Program-made: the position numbers and the translations under genes
Shown: one piece after another, positions 54,101 through 62,537 of the stretch
Layout of the letters: each line of letters starts with the position of its first letter
Position numbering within the stretch: position 1 is the first letter of the stretch
NCBI RefSeq assembly: GCF_000243415.2
Contig: NZ_KI912270.1
Location: 1,426,001 to 1,490,000 of the forward strand
Direction of reading: 5' to 3'
Length of the DNA: 64,000 nucleotides
Origin: Mycolicibacterium tusciae JS617
GTDB taxonomy: Bacteria > Actinomycetota > Actinomycetes > Mycobacteriales > Mycobacteriaceae
Notes under the pieces: model-generated
Databases searched by the model: none
The model's input: only the letters and a program-made list of their open reading frames with translations
Told to the model about the DNA's origin: nothing

Positions 54101-54377
54101 AGTCGAACGGATTGATCACTTTCAGGTCGGCGATCAGGCCGACGGTGATCGTCAGGCTGCGGGCACGGTCCGGAAAGACAAGCCGGGCCAGGAAATTGCC
54201 GAACGCATCCTGCTGCCAGTTGACGAAGTGCTCGGCGGGCTCGACGGATAGCGAGTAAGCCTCGATGGGCGTGCGCGAGTGCGGGGCCGGGCGCAACCGG
54301 ACAACGTGTGGATGCACCTCCACCAGCCGATCGAACGTGTAGCTGGTGCGATGCTCCAGCGCCACCTTGATGCCCAT
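51102..54377 (-). CDS. Transglutaminase-like / DUF2126 protein, 3' end altered by IS insertion
   Basis: Now 1091 residues. Residues 1-90 are a transglutaminase-N domain. The core holds Cys188 (GIGSCRDSAWLL), His237 (DLHAWAEVYIP) and Asp253 (MDPTSG). From about residue 300 the long DUF2126 region follows (GDVRLTMGGEPTFVSIDNQV, GTGGGNHITLGGITPADSPL). The IS replaces the native last 23 residues with nine from its own end (GGCPGSRRS); the intact form would have been about 1105 residues. It heads the ATP-grasp/transglutaminase/peptidase operon. Loss of the tail may be tolerated; loss of coupling to the next gene is the larger effect. Confidence 0.93.
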   Translation of the reverse strand: MGIKVALEHRTSYTFDRLVEVHPHVVRLRPAPHSRTPIEAYSLSVEPAEHFVNWQQDAFGNFLARLVFPDRARSLTITVGLIADLKVINPFDFFIEEYAEQIGFTYPKALAEDLKGYLRPVDESDQGSGPGDLVQAWVSNFSVAPGTRTIDFLVALNRAINADVGYSLRMEPGVQTPDHTLRTGIGSCRDSAWLLVSVLRQLGLAARFVSGYLVQLTSDVEALDGPSGPAADFTDLHAWAEVYIPGAGWIGMDPTSGLFAGEGHIPLSATPHPESAAPITGATGPCQTTLDFANIVTRIHEDPRVTLPYTEAAWGAICELGGRVDERLAAGDVRLTMGGEPTFVSIDNQVDPEWTTDADGPHKRRLASDLAARLKKVWAPQGLVHRNQGKWYPGEPLPRWQIGLYWRTDGEPLWRDEALLADPWQSTSPTIDVTPDAGLRLLGALADGLGLPASQIRPAYEDALSRLGAAVRLPDGEPVAAADDLEADTADARAALIARLEETVAEPAAYVLPLHRADDGSGWASADWRLRRGRIVLLDGDSPAGLRLPLKSISWSPPEPTHAADPLERREELPVESETDDAEVVDADAMPTTAVVAEVRDGILYIYLPPTDEAEHFVDLIRRVEAAAAKTHCPVVLEGYGPGPDPRITSASVTPDPGVIEVNVAPTASFAEQKQQLETLYGEARLARLSTESFDVDGSHGGTGGGNHITLGGITPADSPLLRRPDLLVSMLTYWQRHPSLSYLFSGRFIGTTSQAPRVDEGRNDALYELEIAFAEIARLAAEEGGPAPWIIDRALRHLMTDITGNTHRAEFCIDKLYSPDGPRGRLGLLELRGFEMPPHYQMAMVQSLLVRSLVAWFWDEPLRAPLIRHGANLHGRYLLPHFLIHDIANVAADLRAHGINFDTSWLDPFTEFRFPRIGTAVFDGVEIELRGAIEPWNVLGEEATAGGMTRYVDSSVERIQVRLIGADRQRYVVTANGHPVPLLATDNPDVQVGGVRFRAWQPPSALHPSITVDGPLRFELLDIATGTSRGGCTYHVSHPGGRSYDTPPVNAVEAESRRGRRFETTGFTPGILDMSDIREKQGGCPGSRRS
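51131..51139. repeat. Target-site duplication, right
   Basis: CCTGCTTCT, the second copy of the 9-bp duplication, lies within the last codons of the DUF2126 gene. Confidence 0.9.
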
Positions 54378-54435
54378 CGCACGATCCCATCACAAGGTTC
54401 CGGGCCGCGCATTGCGGCGTGACTCGCCTGGCCTG

Positions 54436-55365
54436 TCAGGTCTGGGCCACGCGCGGTATGAGTGTGCCCTTCGGCCTCAGCACGAGCACGAGGACCCCGG
54501 CAACGACGATGCCGACCAGGTTCACCGCCAACTGCAGCGCTGATTTCGCGGCGACATCCCATTGCCCGACGGTGGCCGCCACGACGGCGAACCCGGCCGC
54601 GGTGATGGTGTACACCGAGATGAAGACGCCGACCAGGCCCGTCGCCCTGGCCGAGACCAGGGACAGCATGCCCGCCGCGCCGGCCAGCAGTGCGACGACG
54701 AACGAGACCGGGCCGACCTTGAAGATGAAATCCACCTCTTCGACGTGCGCGACCGCGTCCACGGTCAGCCACCCGATCGCTTCGGCGGCCATCGTCGCGA
54801 GCGCGGTGATGCCCATCGCGATCGGGAAGCCGACGATCAGGGCCAGCCCCGCACGCCGCGCGAGGTTTCCCCTGCGCTGCACAATGGCCACCGACAGCGC
54901 GGCCAGCGGCCCGAACTCCGGACCGAGCACCATGGCACCGACGATCGTCACGGTGGAATCGGTCACCACGCCGATCGCCGTCAGCAGACACGCCAGGGTC
55001 AGAAATGTCACGAACGTGACGCTCAGCGTGGCTTCTTCGCGGGTCCGCCCGATCAGCTCGTCCCAGACCACCGCGTCGGCAGGGTCGCCCTCGGCCGCGT
55101 CTTCTGCCTTGTGCGCTCTGCTCGACAGCACCGTGTCGAGCACTTCCAGGGTGATGCCGCCTCGGTGGTGCACGTCGAGTGCCTTCAGTTGCTTGATGAC
55201 CTCATTGGCGCACTCACGCGCGATGTCGGCGGAGATCTCATCCCCCGGCGGTTCCAGTGCGGCGCCCGGATGCACCACGATGCTCGCTACGCCCGCTTCG
55301 CGCCGGAGCACGTCGACGACGTCGTCGCGCATCTCCTCGGGCGCGATCACCCGAAAATGCAGCAC
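54436..55365 (-). CDS. DUF389 membrane protein
   Basis: Encodes 309 residues. A cytoplasmic N-domain of about 110 residues (LHFRVIAPEEMRDDVVDVLR) is followed by five to six membrane helices, with the family core TDSTVTIVGAMVLGPEFGPL. The tail is short. DUF389 (TIGR00341-type) proteins have no proven function. It is divergent from the YjbR gene by 25 bases. Confidence 0.9.
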   Translation of the reverse strand: MLHFRVIAPEEMRDDVVDVLRREAGVASIVVHPGAALEPPGDEISADIARECANEVIKQLKALDVHHRGGITLEVLDTVLSSRAHKAEDAAEGDPADAVVWDELIGRTREEATLSVTFVTFLTLACLLTAIGVVTDSTVTIVGAMVLGPEFGPLAALSVAIVQRRGNLARRAGLALIVGFPIAMGITALATMAAEAIGWLTVDAVAHVEEVDFIFKVGPVSFVVALLAGAAGMLSLVSARATGLVGVFISVYTITAAGFAVVAATVGQWDVAAKSALQLAVNLVGIVVAGVLVLVLRPKGTLIPRVAQT

Positions 55366-55390
55366 TGGAGAACCCTAACCGCGCACAATC

Positions 55391-55777
55391 GTGCGCGTGG
55401 CCACCTGGAAGGACGTCGGACGAATCGTCGGCCAGTTGCCGGAAACCACCGAAGCCTCGCCGCGAAACTGGCGGGTGCGCAAGAAGCTGATGGTCTGGGA
55501 GCGCCCGCTGCGCAAGGCCGACTACGCGGCGCTCGGCGACGATGCTCCCGACGGCGACATTCTCGGGGCGCGCGTTGCGGATGAAGGGGTGAAATCCGCC
55601 CTGATCGCCGACGACCCCGACGTGTACTTCACCACGCCGCACTTCGACGGCTACCCGATGGTGCTGGTCCAGCTCTCCGAGATCGGGGTGCACGAACTCG
55701 CCGAACTCATCACCGAGGCGTGGTTGGCCCAGGCACCCAAGACCCTGGTGAAGGCTTTCCTGGCCGAGGAGCGTTAG
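55391..55777 (+). CDS. MmcQ/YjbR-family protein
   Basis: Encodes 128 residues; a GTG two codons further on is an alternative start. The CyaY-like fold is suggested by TWKDVGRIVGQLPETTEASP, DPDVYFTTPHFDGYPMVLVQ and ELAELITEAWLAQAPKTLVK. A dyad GCGCAC-AATC-GTGCGC (55381-55396) covers the start region shared with the divergent DUF389 gene. Members are called DNA-binding without firm proof. Confidence 0.88.
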   Translation: MRVATWKDVGRIVGQLPETTEASPRNWRVRKKLMVWERPLRKADYAALGDDAPDGDILGARVADEGVKSALIADDPDVYFTTPHFDGYPMVLVQLSEIGVHELAELITEAWLAQAPKTLVKAFLAEER

Positions 55778-56244
55778 TTTCGGACCGCCCTGACGATCAG
55801 CTCGTCGGGCGGCACGTGATGCCCCTTCTCGCAACGGATCTCGACGGTGGCCTCGGCCCCGCAATCGGCGTGCGCCAGGCGCAGCCGTGAGCGGGTGGGC
55901 AGGTGGCGGCGCCCCCACTCGAACATCGACCACACCACCGGCATGAAGTCGGTGCCCGCCTCGGTCAGCACGTACTCGTCGCGGCTGCGTTGCCCCGGCT
56001 CCTGATACGGCCGCCGCTCGAGCAGACCGGCCTCGACCAGTTCCGACAGGCGTGTGGCCGCAGCGGCCTTGGTCACACCGACGCGGCGCCAGAAGTCGTC
56101 GAACCGGGTCGTGCCGTAGTAGGCCTCGCGCATCATCAGCATCGCCGTCTTGGTCCCCAGCAGCGCCATCGTCTTTTCGACCGGGCATTCGCCGATCGCC
56201 GACCAGGCATCGCGGTCGGCCAGCCGGCCCTGCAGCACCGTCAT
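55774..56244 (-). CDS. HxlR-family winged-helix regulator
   Basis: Encodes 156 residues from an ATG ten bases after AGGAGG. The HxlR core reads CPVEKTMALLGTKTAMLMMR, then FDDFWRRVGVTKAAAATRLS, then ELVEAGLLERRPYQEPGQRS, with a C-terminal extension containing two cysteines (HADCGAEATVEIRCEKGH). It is divergent from the thiolase gene, with a strong dyad between them, so it probably controls both. Confidence 0.92.
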   Translation of the reverse strand: MTVLQGRLADRDAWSAIGECPVEKTMALLGTKTAMLMMREAYYGTTRFDDFWRRVGVTKAAAATRLSELVEAGLLERRPYQEPGQRSRDEYVLTEAGTDFMPVVWSMFEWGRRHLPTRSRLRLAHADCGAEATVEIRCEKGHHVPPDELIVRAVRN

Positions 56245-56275
56245 GGAATTCACCCCTCCTCTGAGTTGTTCTAAG

Positions 56276-56302
56276 TATACCCAGGTGATATAGCTGGGTA
56301 TA
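56276..56302. promoter_or_regulatory. Candidate HxlR operator
   Basis: TATACCCAG (56276-56284) and CTGGGTATA (56294-56302) form a perfect 9-bp inverted repeat with a nine-base spacer, 31 bases upstream of hxlR and 36 upstream of the thiolase. Its size and place suit a dimeric winged-helix repressor. Confidence 0.65.
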
Positions 56303-56338
56303 GGACGCAGTACTCAGAGACGAGTTCAGGAGGCCGAA

Positions 56339-57520
56339 ATGGCTGGATATGCGGGTCGGGACGCGGTCATCGTGGAGGCGGTACGCACGCCGATCGGAAA
56401 GGGCAAGGCCAGCGGCGCACTGCACGACGTGCTGCCCGTCGATCTACTGGCACACAGCCTCACCGAACTGGTGAAGCGCACGGGCGTCGACCCGGTACAG
56501 ATCGACGACGTCATCACCGGCGCCGTCACTCAGGTGGGCGATCAGGCCGTCAACATCGCGCGCAACGCACTCTTGGCCGCGGGCTTCCCCGAAACCGTGC
56601 CCGGCACCACCGTCGACCGCCAATGCGGCAGCAGCCAGCAGGCGATCAGCTTCGCGGCCCAGGGCGTGATCGCGGGCGCGTACGACATCGTCGTCGCCGC
56701 CGGAGTGGAGTCGATGTCGCGAGTGCCGATGGGTTCGAGTGTCCTGCCGGGCAGCGACCCGTTCGGCGCCATGGCGCAGCGCTATCCGGAGGGGTTGGTG
56801 CCGCAGGGCATCAGCGCCGAACTGATCGCGGCCAAGTGGGGCTTCTCGCGTCAACAGCTCGACGAGTTCTCCGCCGGCAGCCACGAAAAGGCCGCGCAGG
56901 CAACCAAAGAGGGCCGTTTCGACAACGAGCTGATTCCGATCGCGGGCCTGGCCACCGACGAGATCATTCGCCCCGGCACCACCGTGGAGACGCTGGCGGG
57001 TCTCAAGCCCGCGTTCTACAGCCCCGCGTACGAGGCGCGGTTCCCCCAGATCCAGTGGGAGATCACGCCCGGCAACTCGTCTCCGCTGTCCGACGGCAGC
57101 GCTGCGGTGATGATCACCACGAGTGAGGTCGCCAAGCGGTTGGGCCTGCGTCCGCTGGCTCGTATCCATACGACGACCGTGGTGGGATCGGATCCGCTCT
57201 ACATGCTGACCGGTGTCATCCCCGCGACCGAGAAGGTGCTGCAGCGGGCTGGGCTCACCCTGGCCGACATCGACCTGTTCGAGGTCAACGAGGCGTTCGC
57301 GCCGGTCGTGATGGCGTGGGCACACGATGTAGGAGCCGACCTGTCGAAGACCAACGTCAACGGCGGCGCCATTGCGATCGGTCACCCGCTGGGTGCGTCA
57401 GGTGCGCGCATCATGACGACCCTCGTCAATGCGTTGGAGCAACGCGGTGGGCGCTACGGGCTGCAGACGATGTGTGAGGGCGGCGGCATGGCCAACGCCA
57501 CCATCATCGAGCGGCTCTAA
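56339..57520 (+). CDS. Acetyl-CoA C-acyltransferase (thiolase)
   Basis: Encodes 393 residues from an ATG five bases after AGGAGG. The nucleophile is Cys96 in VDRQCGSSQQAISFAA. The His and second Cys sites are GGAIAIGHPLGASGAR and MCEGGGMANATIIERL, with NEAFAPV between. It could act in fatty-acid or sterol side-chain beta-oxidation, or in acetoacetyl-CoA formation. Control by the divergent HxlR protein is likely. Confidence 0.95.
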   Translation: MAGYAGRDAVIVEAVRTPIGKGKASGALHDVLPVDLLAHSLTELVKRTGVDPVQIDDVITGAVTQVGDQAVNIARNALLAAGFPETVPGTTVDRQCGSSQQAISFAAQGVIAGAYDIVVAAGVESMSRVPMGSSVLPGSDPFGAMAQRYPEGLVPQGISAELIAAKWGFSRQQLDEFSAGSHEKAAQATKEGRFDNELIPIAGLATDEIIRPGTTVETLAGLKPAFYSPAYEARFPQIQWEITPGNSSPLSDGSAAVMITTSEVAKRLGLRPLARIHTTTVVGSDPLYMLTGVIPATEKVLQRAGLTLADIDLFEVNEAFAPVVMAWAHDVGADLSKTNVNGGAIAIGHPLGASGARIMTTLVNALEQRGGRYGLQTMCEGGGMANATIIERL

Positions 57521-57526
57521 GACAGC

Positions 57527-57575
57527 GATTTCGGTGCTCGTACGTTCGCTCATCGATCGTGCGAGCACCGAAATC
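57527..57575. terminator. Bidirectional hairpin between thiolase and nitroreductase genes
   Basis: 18-base arms (57527-57544 and 57558-57575, one mismatch) with a 13-base loop lie between convergent genes. The outer GATTTCGGTGC recalls the hairpin at 29673-29715. The right arm overlaps the end of the nitroreductase gene. Confidence 0.7.
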
Positions 57576-58005
57576 ACGCCTTGCGAAGCTCGAACAGCGG
57601 GATGACGCGGCTGGTGTTGGCCTGGTAGTCGCCGAAGACAGGTGACTGCTCGACAATCTTCGGATACACCTCATCGCGCTCGGCGGGCGGCAATTCGCGG
57701 GCGATCACGTCATAGTCCGTTGTGCCGACTTCGACGTGTGCCCGCGGGTTGGCCCGCAGATTGTGCACCCAGTCGGGATTCGTGTCGGCGCCGGCTTTGG
57801 ACCCGATGATGATCATCTTGTCGTCGATGGTCAGGTACGCCAGCGGCGCGAGCCGGGGTTGGCCGGACTTCGCGCCGGTGGTGGTGAGCAACAGCAGCGT
57901 TCCGCCTTCGAACGGGCCGCCCACCTTGCCGCCGTTGGTGCGGAACTCGTCGACGATATTCGCGTTGAACGCCCTCATGGCGTCGGCGTCTGGTATCTCG
58001 GTCAC
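57574..58005 (-). CDS. Deazaflavin-dependent nitroreductase-family protein (Ddn-like)
   Basis: Encodes 143 residues from a GTG (VTEIPDADAMRAF). Family marks: PFEGGTLLLLTTTGAKSGQP, RLAPLAYLTIDDKMIIIGSK, NPDWVHNLRANPRAHVEVG. These split-barrel proteins use F420H2 to reduce quinones or nitro compounds and are numerous in mycobacteria. A longer N-terminus of 15 residues is possible. Confidence 0.92.
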   Translation of the reverse strand: MTEIPDADAMRAFNANIVDEFRTNGGKVGGPFEGGTLLLLTTTGAKSGQPRLAPLAYLTIDDKMIIIGSKAGADTNPDWVHNLRANPRAHVEVGTTDYDVIARELPPAERDEVYPKIVEQSPVFGDYQANTSRVIPLFELRKA

Positions 58006-58061
58006 GAAGGAACTATCCCCCACCGGGCCGGATCTATCCCGCTTGCGCATAATCCTCAGGC

Positions 58062-58855
58062 ATGCGAGTGATCATCACGGGCGGCAACAGCGGTGTGGGC
58101 GCGGCGACGGCGACGGCGCTTGCCGCGCAGGGCCACAGCGTCCTCATCGCGTGCCGCACCATCGACAAAGCCCAGCGAGCCGCCGCCGAGATGGCCGGCG
58201 ACGTCGAAGTGCGTTCACTCGACTTGGCGGATCTGGCCAGTGTGCGGGCCTTCGCCGATTCGGTGGAATCCGTTGATGTACTGGTAAACAACGCCGGGGT
58301 GATGGGCATGCCGTTGACCCGCACCGTCGACGGCTTCGAGGCGCATATGGGCACAAACCACCTCGGACATTCGCCTTGACCTGTCTGCTCGGCGACCGGA
58401 TCAAAGACCGGGTCGTCTCGGTCACCAGTGCGACGTATCTGTTCACCCGGCTCGACCTGGCCGATCTCAACTGGCACACACGCAAGTACTCGAAGTGGAG
58501 CGCCTACGGCCAGTCCAAGCTGGCCAACCTGCTTTTCGTGCGCGAACTCGCCGCGCGCGGCATCCGCGCTTATGCGTCGGATCCCGGTGCGACCGATACC
58601 GACATCACCCGGTCGATGGGGATGGGCGAGCGCCGCCCGATGCGCAGACTTCTGCACACGCCCGCGCAGGGTGCACGGGCCAGCCTGCAAGCCGTGGCGA
58701 CCGATCTGCCCAGCGGAACGTATCTCGCCCCGCGTTTCAATCAGTTCGGCCCGCCGAAGGTGACCAAAGTGCGGTCCAAGGCGAGCGATCCCGTGATGGC
58801 TCGCCGGTTATGGGCGCTGTCCGCCGAGCTGACGGGATGCGACTGGCCGACCTAG
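58062..58855 (+). pseudogene. Short-chain dehydrogenase interrupted by a one-base deletion
   Basis: The first frame reads RVIITGGNSGVGAATATALA to GTNHLGH and then stops at TGA 58377-58379. The expected next residues, FALTCLLGDRI, are found in another frame starting within the preceding codon. Adding one T at about 58370/58371 (CATTC to CATTTC) restores a complete SDR of about 264 residues, with YGQSKLANLLFV as the Tyr-x-x-x-Lys motif. A real frameshift or a sequencing error fits. The two pieces have no ribosome site of their own between them. Confidence 0.85.
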
Positions 58856-59748
58856 TCGGAATGTCGCGACCGCCACCACGCCGCGACATACATGACCATC
58901 GCCGAGGCCACGGCAAGGAGCACCCACAACACCACCAGCTGATCGATCCAGGCACCCGCAGGCGGCGCACCGGGTAAGAGGTTGCGCAGCGGGATCACCG
59001 CGAAAAGCACTGCGGCGAACCAAGTCATCACCGGGGGCAGAAACGTTTGGCGACCGGCCAGCGTCTGAGCGGCGACGAACAACGCGGCCGCAGGCAAGGC
59101 CAGCAACACCAAGACGAGGCCGAGGTCGAACGAGAGCGCCGCCGGGGACCGCGCCAGCGTGAGCCGCAAGGTCTGCTGCGGCGCCGGCGGAGCGTCGATG
59201 TTTCCGGGTTCGCTGCCGATATTCCAGCCGTTGATGTGCCCGGCGACGATGATCCCTGCCGGAACAACCTGTCGCTGTCCGCCGGTGTCACTGAAGACTT
59301 CGACCCCGATGACGTCGGTGATGTAGCTGTCGAAGGGCCAGTTGTCGGGGTCGCCGACCGCAATGAGAGTCGTGGCGGTGTCGGGGGCAACATCTGCGTG
59401 GAGGTAGATCAGTTCGCCGGATGGCGTCCAGGAGCTCAACCGAATGGCCAGCTTGTCCACCGCTTGCGGGTCAGTATTGAGTAATTCGCGGCCGGGATGG
59501 ACCAGAACGTCGACGGACAGGCTGTTCTGCAGCGTGTCGAATTGGCGCAACCGAACGATGACCGACGTATCGGTTTCCGGCGAGGCCTCGGTGAACGCGA
59601 AATCGCGATACGTATCGACAGATGCCCGATATCCGAGCACCGAGGCGAGATACAACGCGAGGACCGCGCCCACCATCGTCAACACGACGACGCGCCACAC
59701 ACGCCGATTAGGCTTCTCGGCTGGCGCCGGTCGCGCCTCTTCGTTCAC
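58852..59748 (-). CDS. DUF4436 membrane protein
   Basis: Encodes 298 residues from GTG. One membrane helix near the start (VVVLTMVGAVLALYLASVLG) is followed by an extracytoplasmic beta-rich domain of about 170 residues (FDTLQNSLSVDVLVHPG, DNWPFDSYITDVIGVEVFSD). Three C-terminal helices close it, including FDLGLVLVLLALPAAALFVA. Function is unknown. Its end overlaps that of the SDR pseudogene by four bases. Confidence 0.85.
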   Translation of the reverse strand: MNEEARPAPAEKPNRRVWRVVVLTMVGAVLALYLASVLGYRASVDTYRDFAFTEASPETDTSVIVRLRQFDTLQNSLSVDVLVHPGRELLNTDPQAVDKLAIRLSSWTPSGELIYLHADVAPDTATTLIAVGDPDNWPFDSYITDVIGVEVFSDTGGQRQVVPAGIIVAGHINGWNIGSEPGNIDAPPAPQQTLRLTLARSPAALSFDLGLVLVLLALPAAALFVAAQTLAGRQTFLPPVMTWFAAVLFAVIPLRNLLPGAPPAGAWIDQLVVLWVLLAVASAMVMYVAAWWRSRHSD

Positions 59749-59793
59749 CCGCGGATCGTAGCCGCGTGCGTGACGCACACGGCGCAGATTAGG

Positions 59794-61566
59794 TCAGTCG
59801 CCGTCCTTGCGCGGCTTGGCGTCGATGCCCGATTCTTTGCGCTGTTGGGCGGTGATCGGCGCGGGCGCATCGGTCAGCGGATCGACACCACCACCGGACT
59901 TCGGGAACGCAATGACCTCGCGGATCGAATCGAACCCGGCGAGCAGCGCGGTGATGCGGTCCCAGCCGAACGCAATGCCGCCGTGCGGCGGAGCACCGAA
60001 AGTGAAGGCGTCCAACAGGAATCCAAACTTTTCCTGAGCTTCGTCGTGGTCGATGCCCATCATCGCGAACACCCGCTCCTGGACGTCGCGACGATGGATA
60101 CGGATCGACCCTCCGCCGATCTCGTTGCCATTGCAGACGATGTCGTAGGCGTTGGCCAACGCGGAACCGGGCTCGGTGTCGAACGTCGATTCCGATTCCG
60201 GCTTGGGCGAGGTGAACGCATGATGCACGGCTGTCCACGCTCCGGACCCCACCGCCACATCGCCGGCCGCAGTGGCCTCGTCGGCGGCCTCGAACAACGG
60301 CCAGTCCACCACCCAGGTGAACGCCCATGCGTTGGGGTCGATCATGTCGAGGCGCTTGGCGACCTCGATACGAGTCGCCCCGAGGAGCGCGCGCGCCGCC
60401 TTCGTGGGGCCGGCGGAGAAGAAGATGCAGTCCCCCGGCTTCGCACCGACATGCGCGGCGAGCCCGTCACGTTCGGCGTCGGTGAGGTTCTTGGCGACCG
60501 GACCACCGAGGGTGCCGTCCTCGGCGACGAGCACGTACGCCAGCCCCTTGTGCCCGCGCTGCTTCGCGAATTCCTGCCAGCCGTCGAGTGTGCGCCGCGG
60601 CTGCGACGCGCCACCGGGCATGACGACAGCACCGACGTACGGTGCCTGGAACACCCGAAACGTGGTGTCGGAGAAGTACTCCGTGCACTCGACGAGTTCC
60701 AGGCCGAATCGCAGGTCGGGCTTGTCGGAACCGAACCGGCGCATCGCGTCGACGTAGCTGATCCGCGGGATCGGCGTTGGCAGGTCGTAGCCGATCAACG
60801 CCCACAGCGCCTTGAGGACCTCTTCGGACACCGCGATGACATCGTCGGCGTCGACGAAACTCATCTCCACGTCGAGCTGGGTGAATTCGGGCTGGCGGTC
60901 GGCGCGGAAGTCTTCGTCGCGATAACAACGGGCGATCTGGTAGTAGCGCTCCATGCCCGCCACCATGAGCAACTGCTTGAACAGCTGCGGGCTCTGGGGC
61001 AACGCGTAGAAGCTGCCCGGCTGCAGCCGCGCAGGCACCAGGAAATCGCGCGCCCCCTCAGGCGTGGACCGGGTCAGCGTCGGCGTCTCGATCTCGACGA
61101 AGTCATGGCTTGCCAGTACACCGCGTGCCGCCGCATTCACCTTGGAACGCAGGCGAATCGCATTTCCCGGGCCAACGCGCCGCAAATCGAGATAGCGATA
61201 CTTGAGCCGGGATTCCTCGCCGGCCTGCTCGTCGAGCTGGAAAGGCAGCGGGGCGCTCTCCCCCAGCACGGTCAACGACGTGGCATTGACTTCGATGTCG
61301 CCCGTGGGGATTTCGGGGTTGGCGTTGCCCTCGGGACGAACCTCGACGACTCCCTCGACGGCGATGCAGTACTCCGCGCGCAGCCGGTGCGCATTCGCCA
61401 GCACGTCGGCTTCGCGGAACACCACCTGCGAAACGCCGGACGAATCGCGAAGGTCGATGAATATGACACCGCCGTGGTCGCGACGGCGCGCAACCCAGCC
61501 GGCCAGCGTCACCTGCTGACCGGCGTCGGTGGACCGCAACGAACCGGCGGCATGACTGCGCAGCAC
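59794..61566 (-). CDS. aspS: Aspartyl-tRNA synthetase (bacterial type)
   Basis: Encodes 590 residues from GTG ([11 protein letters not shown]) behind GAGGAGAG. An N-terminal anticodon OB fold ([20 protein letters not shown]), the GAD insertion domain and class II motifs 2 and 3 ([36 protein letters not shown]) are complete. Mycobacterial AspRS is known to charge tRNA-Asn as well, with later amidation by GatCAB. Confidence 0.98.
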   Translation of the reverse strand: MLRSHAAGSLRSTDAGQQVTLAGWVARRRDHGGVIFIDLRDSSGVSQVVFREADVLANAHRLRAEYCIAVEGVVEVRPEGNANPEIPTGDIEVNATSLTVLGESAPLPFQLDEQAGEESRLKYRYLDLRRVGPGNAIRLRSKVNAAARGVLASHDFVEIETPTLTRSTPEGARDFLVPARLQPGSFYALPQSPQLFKQLLMVAGMERYYQIARCYRDEDFRADRQPEFTQLDVEMSFVDADDVIAVSEEVLKALWALIGYDLPTPIPRISYVDAMRRFGSDKPDLRFGLELVECTEYFSDTTFRVFQAPYVGAVVMPGGASQPRRTLDGWQEFAKQRGHKGLAYVLVAEDGTLGGPVAKNLTDAERDGLAAHVGAKPGDCIFFSAGPTKAARALLGATRIEVAKRLDMIDPNAWAFTWVVDWPLFEAADEATAAGDVAVGSGAWTAVHHAFTSPKPESESTFDTEPGSALANAYDIVCNGNEIGGGSIRIHRRDVQERVFAMMGIDHDEAQEKFGFLLDAFTFGAPPHGGIAFGWDRITALLAGFDSIREVIAFPKSGGGVDPLTDAPAPITAQQRKESGIDAKPRKDGD

Positions 61567-61626
61567 GAACTCTCCTCGCAAACGGGGGTGGACCGACTGC
61601 ACAGTCTAGAGGTGCACCTCCACGGG

Positions 61627-61632
61627 TAATTT
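61627..61632 (+). promoter_or_regulatory. Candidate -10, leaderless start of the PanE-like gene
   Basis: TAATTT lies seven bases before the GTG at 61640. No Shine-Dalgarno sequence is present. Confidence 0.45.
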
Positions 61633-61639
61633 GGCCAGC

Positions 61640-62521
61640 GTGAGGATCGCAGTGGTCGGACCGGGTGCCATCGGCACGACGGTCGCTGCCCTGGTCTACG
61701 CCGCTGGTCACGAAGTGATCGTGGGCGGGCGCACGCCGCGGCCGTCATTGGAACTGCGCCCCGACGACGGCGACCCGATCGTGGTACCTCACCCTGTCCA
61801 TACCGACCCGTCCCAGGTCGACGGGCCCGCCGACGTGGTGCTGCTGGCCGTCAAGGACACCCAGAACGAGCAGGCCGCGGCCTGGCTGGCCCGATTGTGC
61901 GACGCGCACACCGTGGTGTGTGCGCTGCAGAACGGCGTCGAACAGGTCGAGCGGGTCGGCAGGTTGTGCCCCGAGTCGACCGTCGTCCCGTGCGTGGTGT
62001 GGTTCTCCGCCGAGACACAGCCCGAGGGTTGGGTGCGGCTACGGACACCGGTACGGCTGGTCCTCCCCGAAACAGCCGCCGCGACGCGACTCGCCGAGGT
62101 GTTGCGTGGTCCGCGACTGTCGGTTGACACGGATCCCGACTTCGTGACCGCAACCTGGCACAAGCTGTTGGTCAACGCCGTCGCAGGGCTGATGGTGCTG
62201 ACCGGACGCAGATCGGGAATGTTCCGTCGCGAGGACGTCGCCGCCATGGCTCGCGCGTACGTCGCCGAGTGCCTGGCCGTCGCGCGCGCGGAGGGCGCCA
62301 CCCTCGGCGACGAAATGATCGATCAGACGGTTCGCCTCTTCACCGAGGTCCCCGAGGACATGACGACGTCGATCCTGACCGACCGAGAGGCACATCGCCC
62401 ACTGGAATGGGACATCCGCAATGGCGTCATCTCGCGCAGGGCCGCCGAGCACGGGCTGGCCACACCGATCAGTGACGTCCTGGTGCCGCTATTGGCCGCG
62501 GCCAGCGACGGGCCTGGTTAG
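61640..62521 (+). CDS. Ketopantoate reductase-like oxidoreductase (PanE/ApbA family, Rv2573-like)
   Basis: Encodes 293 residues. The NADP loop is AVVGPGAIGTTVAALVYAAG, catalytic Lys in TWHKLLVNAVAG, and Glu/Asp in LEWDIRNGVISRRAAEHGL. It could supply pantoate for coenzyme A or act on another keto acid; the family has many paralogues. It is divergent from aspS, as in M. tuberculosis. Confidence 0.9.
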   Translation: MRIAVVGPGAIGTTVAALVYAAGHEVIVGGRTPRPSLELRPDDGDPIVVPHPVHTDPSQVDGPADVVLLAVKDTQNEQAAAWLARLCDAHTVVCALQNGVEQVERVGRLCPESTVVPCVVWFSAETQPEGWVRLRTPVRLVLPETAAATRLAEVLRGPRLSVDTDPDFVTATWHKLLVNAVAGLMVLTGRRSGMFRREDVAAMARAYVAECLAVARAEGATLGDEMIDQTVRLFTEVPEDMTTSILTDREAHRPLEWDIRNGVISRRAAEHGLATPISDVLVPLLAAASDGPG

Positions 62522-62524
62522 AGT

Positions 62525-62530
62525 TACCGT
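62525..62530 (+). promoter_or_regulatory. Candidate -10, leaderless start of the SRPBCC gene
   Basis: TACCGT lies seven bases before the ATG at 62538, in the short gap after the previous gene. Confidence 0.3.
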
Positions 62531-62537
62531 GATGGCC

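Noticed and set aside
58360..58385. Programmed frameshift in the SDR gene
   Set aside because: There is no slippery heptamer or following structure, and SDR proteins do not use recoding; a plain one-base loss explains it.
59497..61629. 710-codon open frame opposite aspS
   Set aside because: It is the mirror of a real, strongly conserved gene in high-GC DNA; its translation has no recognisable domain and is rich in Arg, Gly and His.
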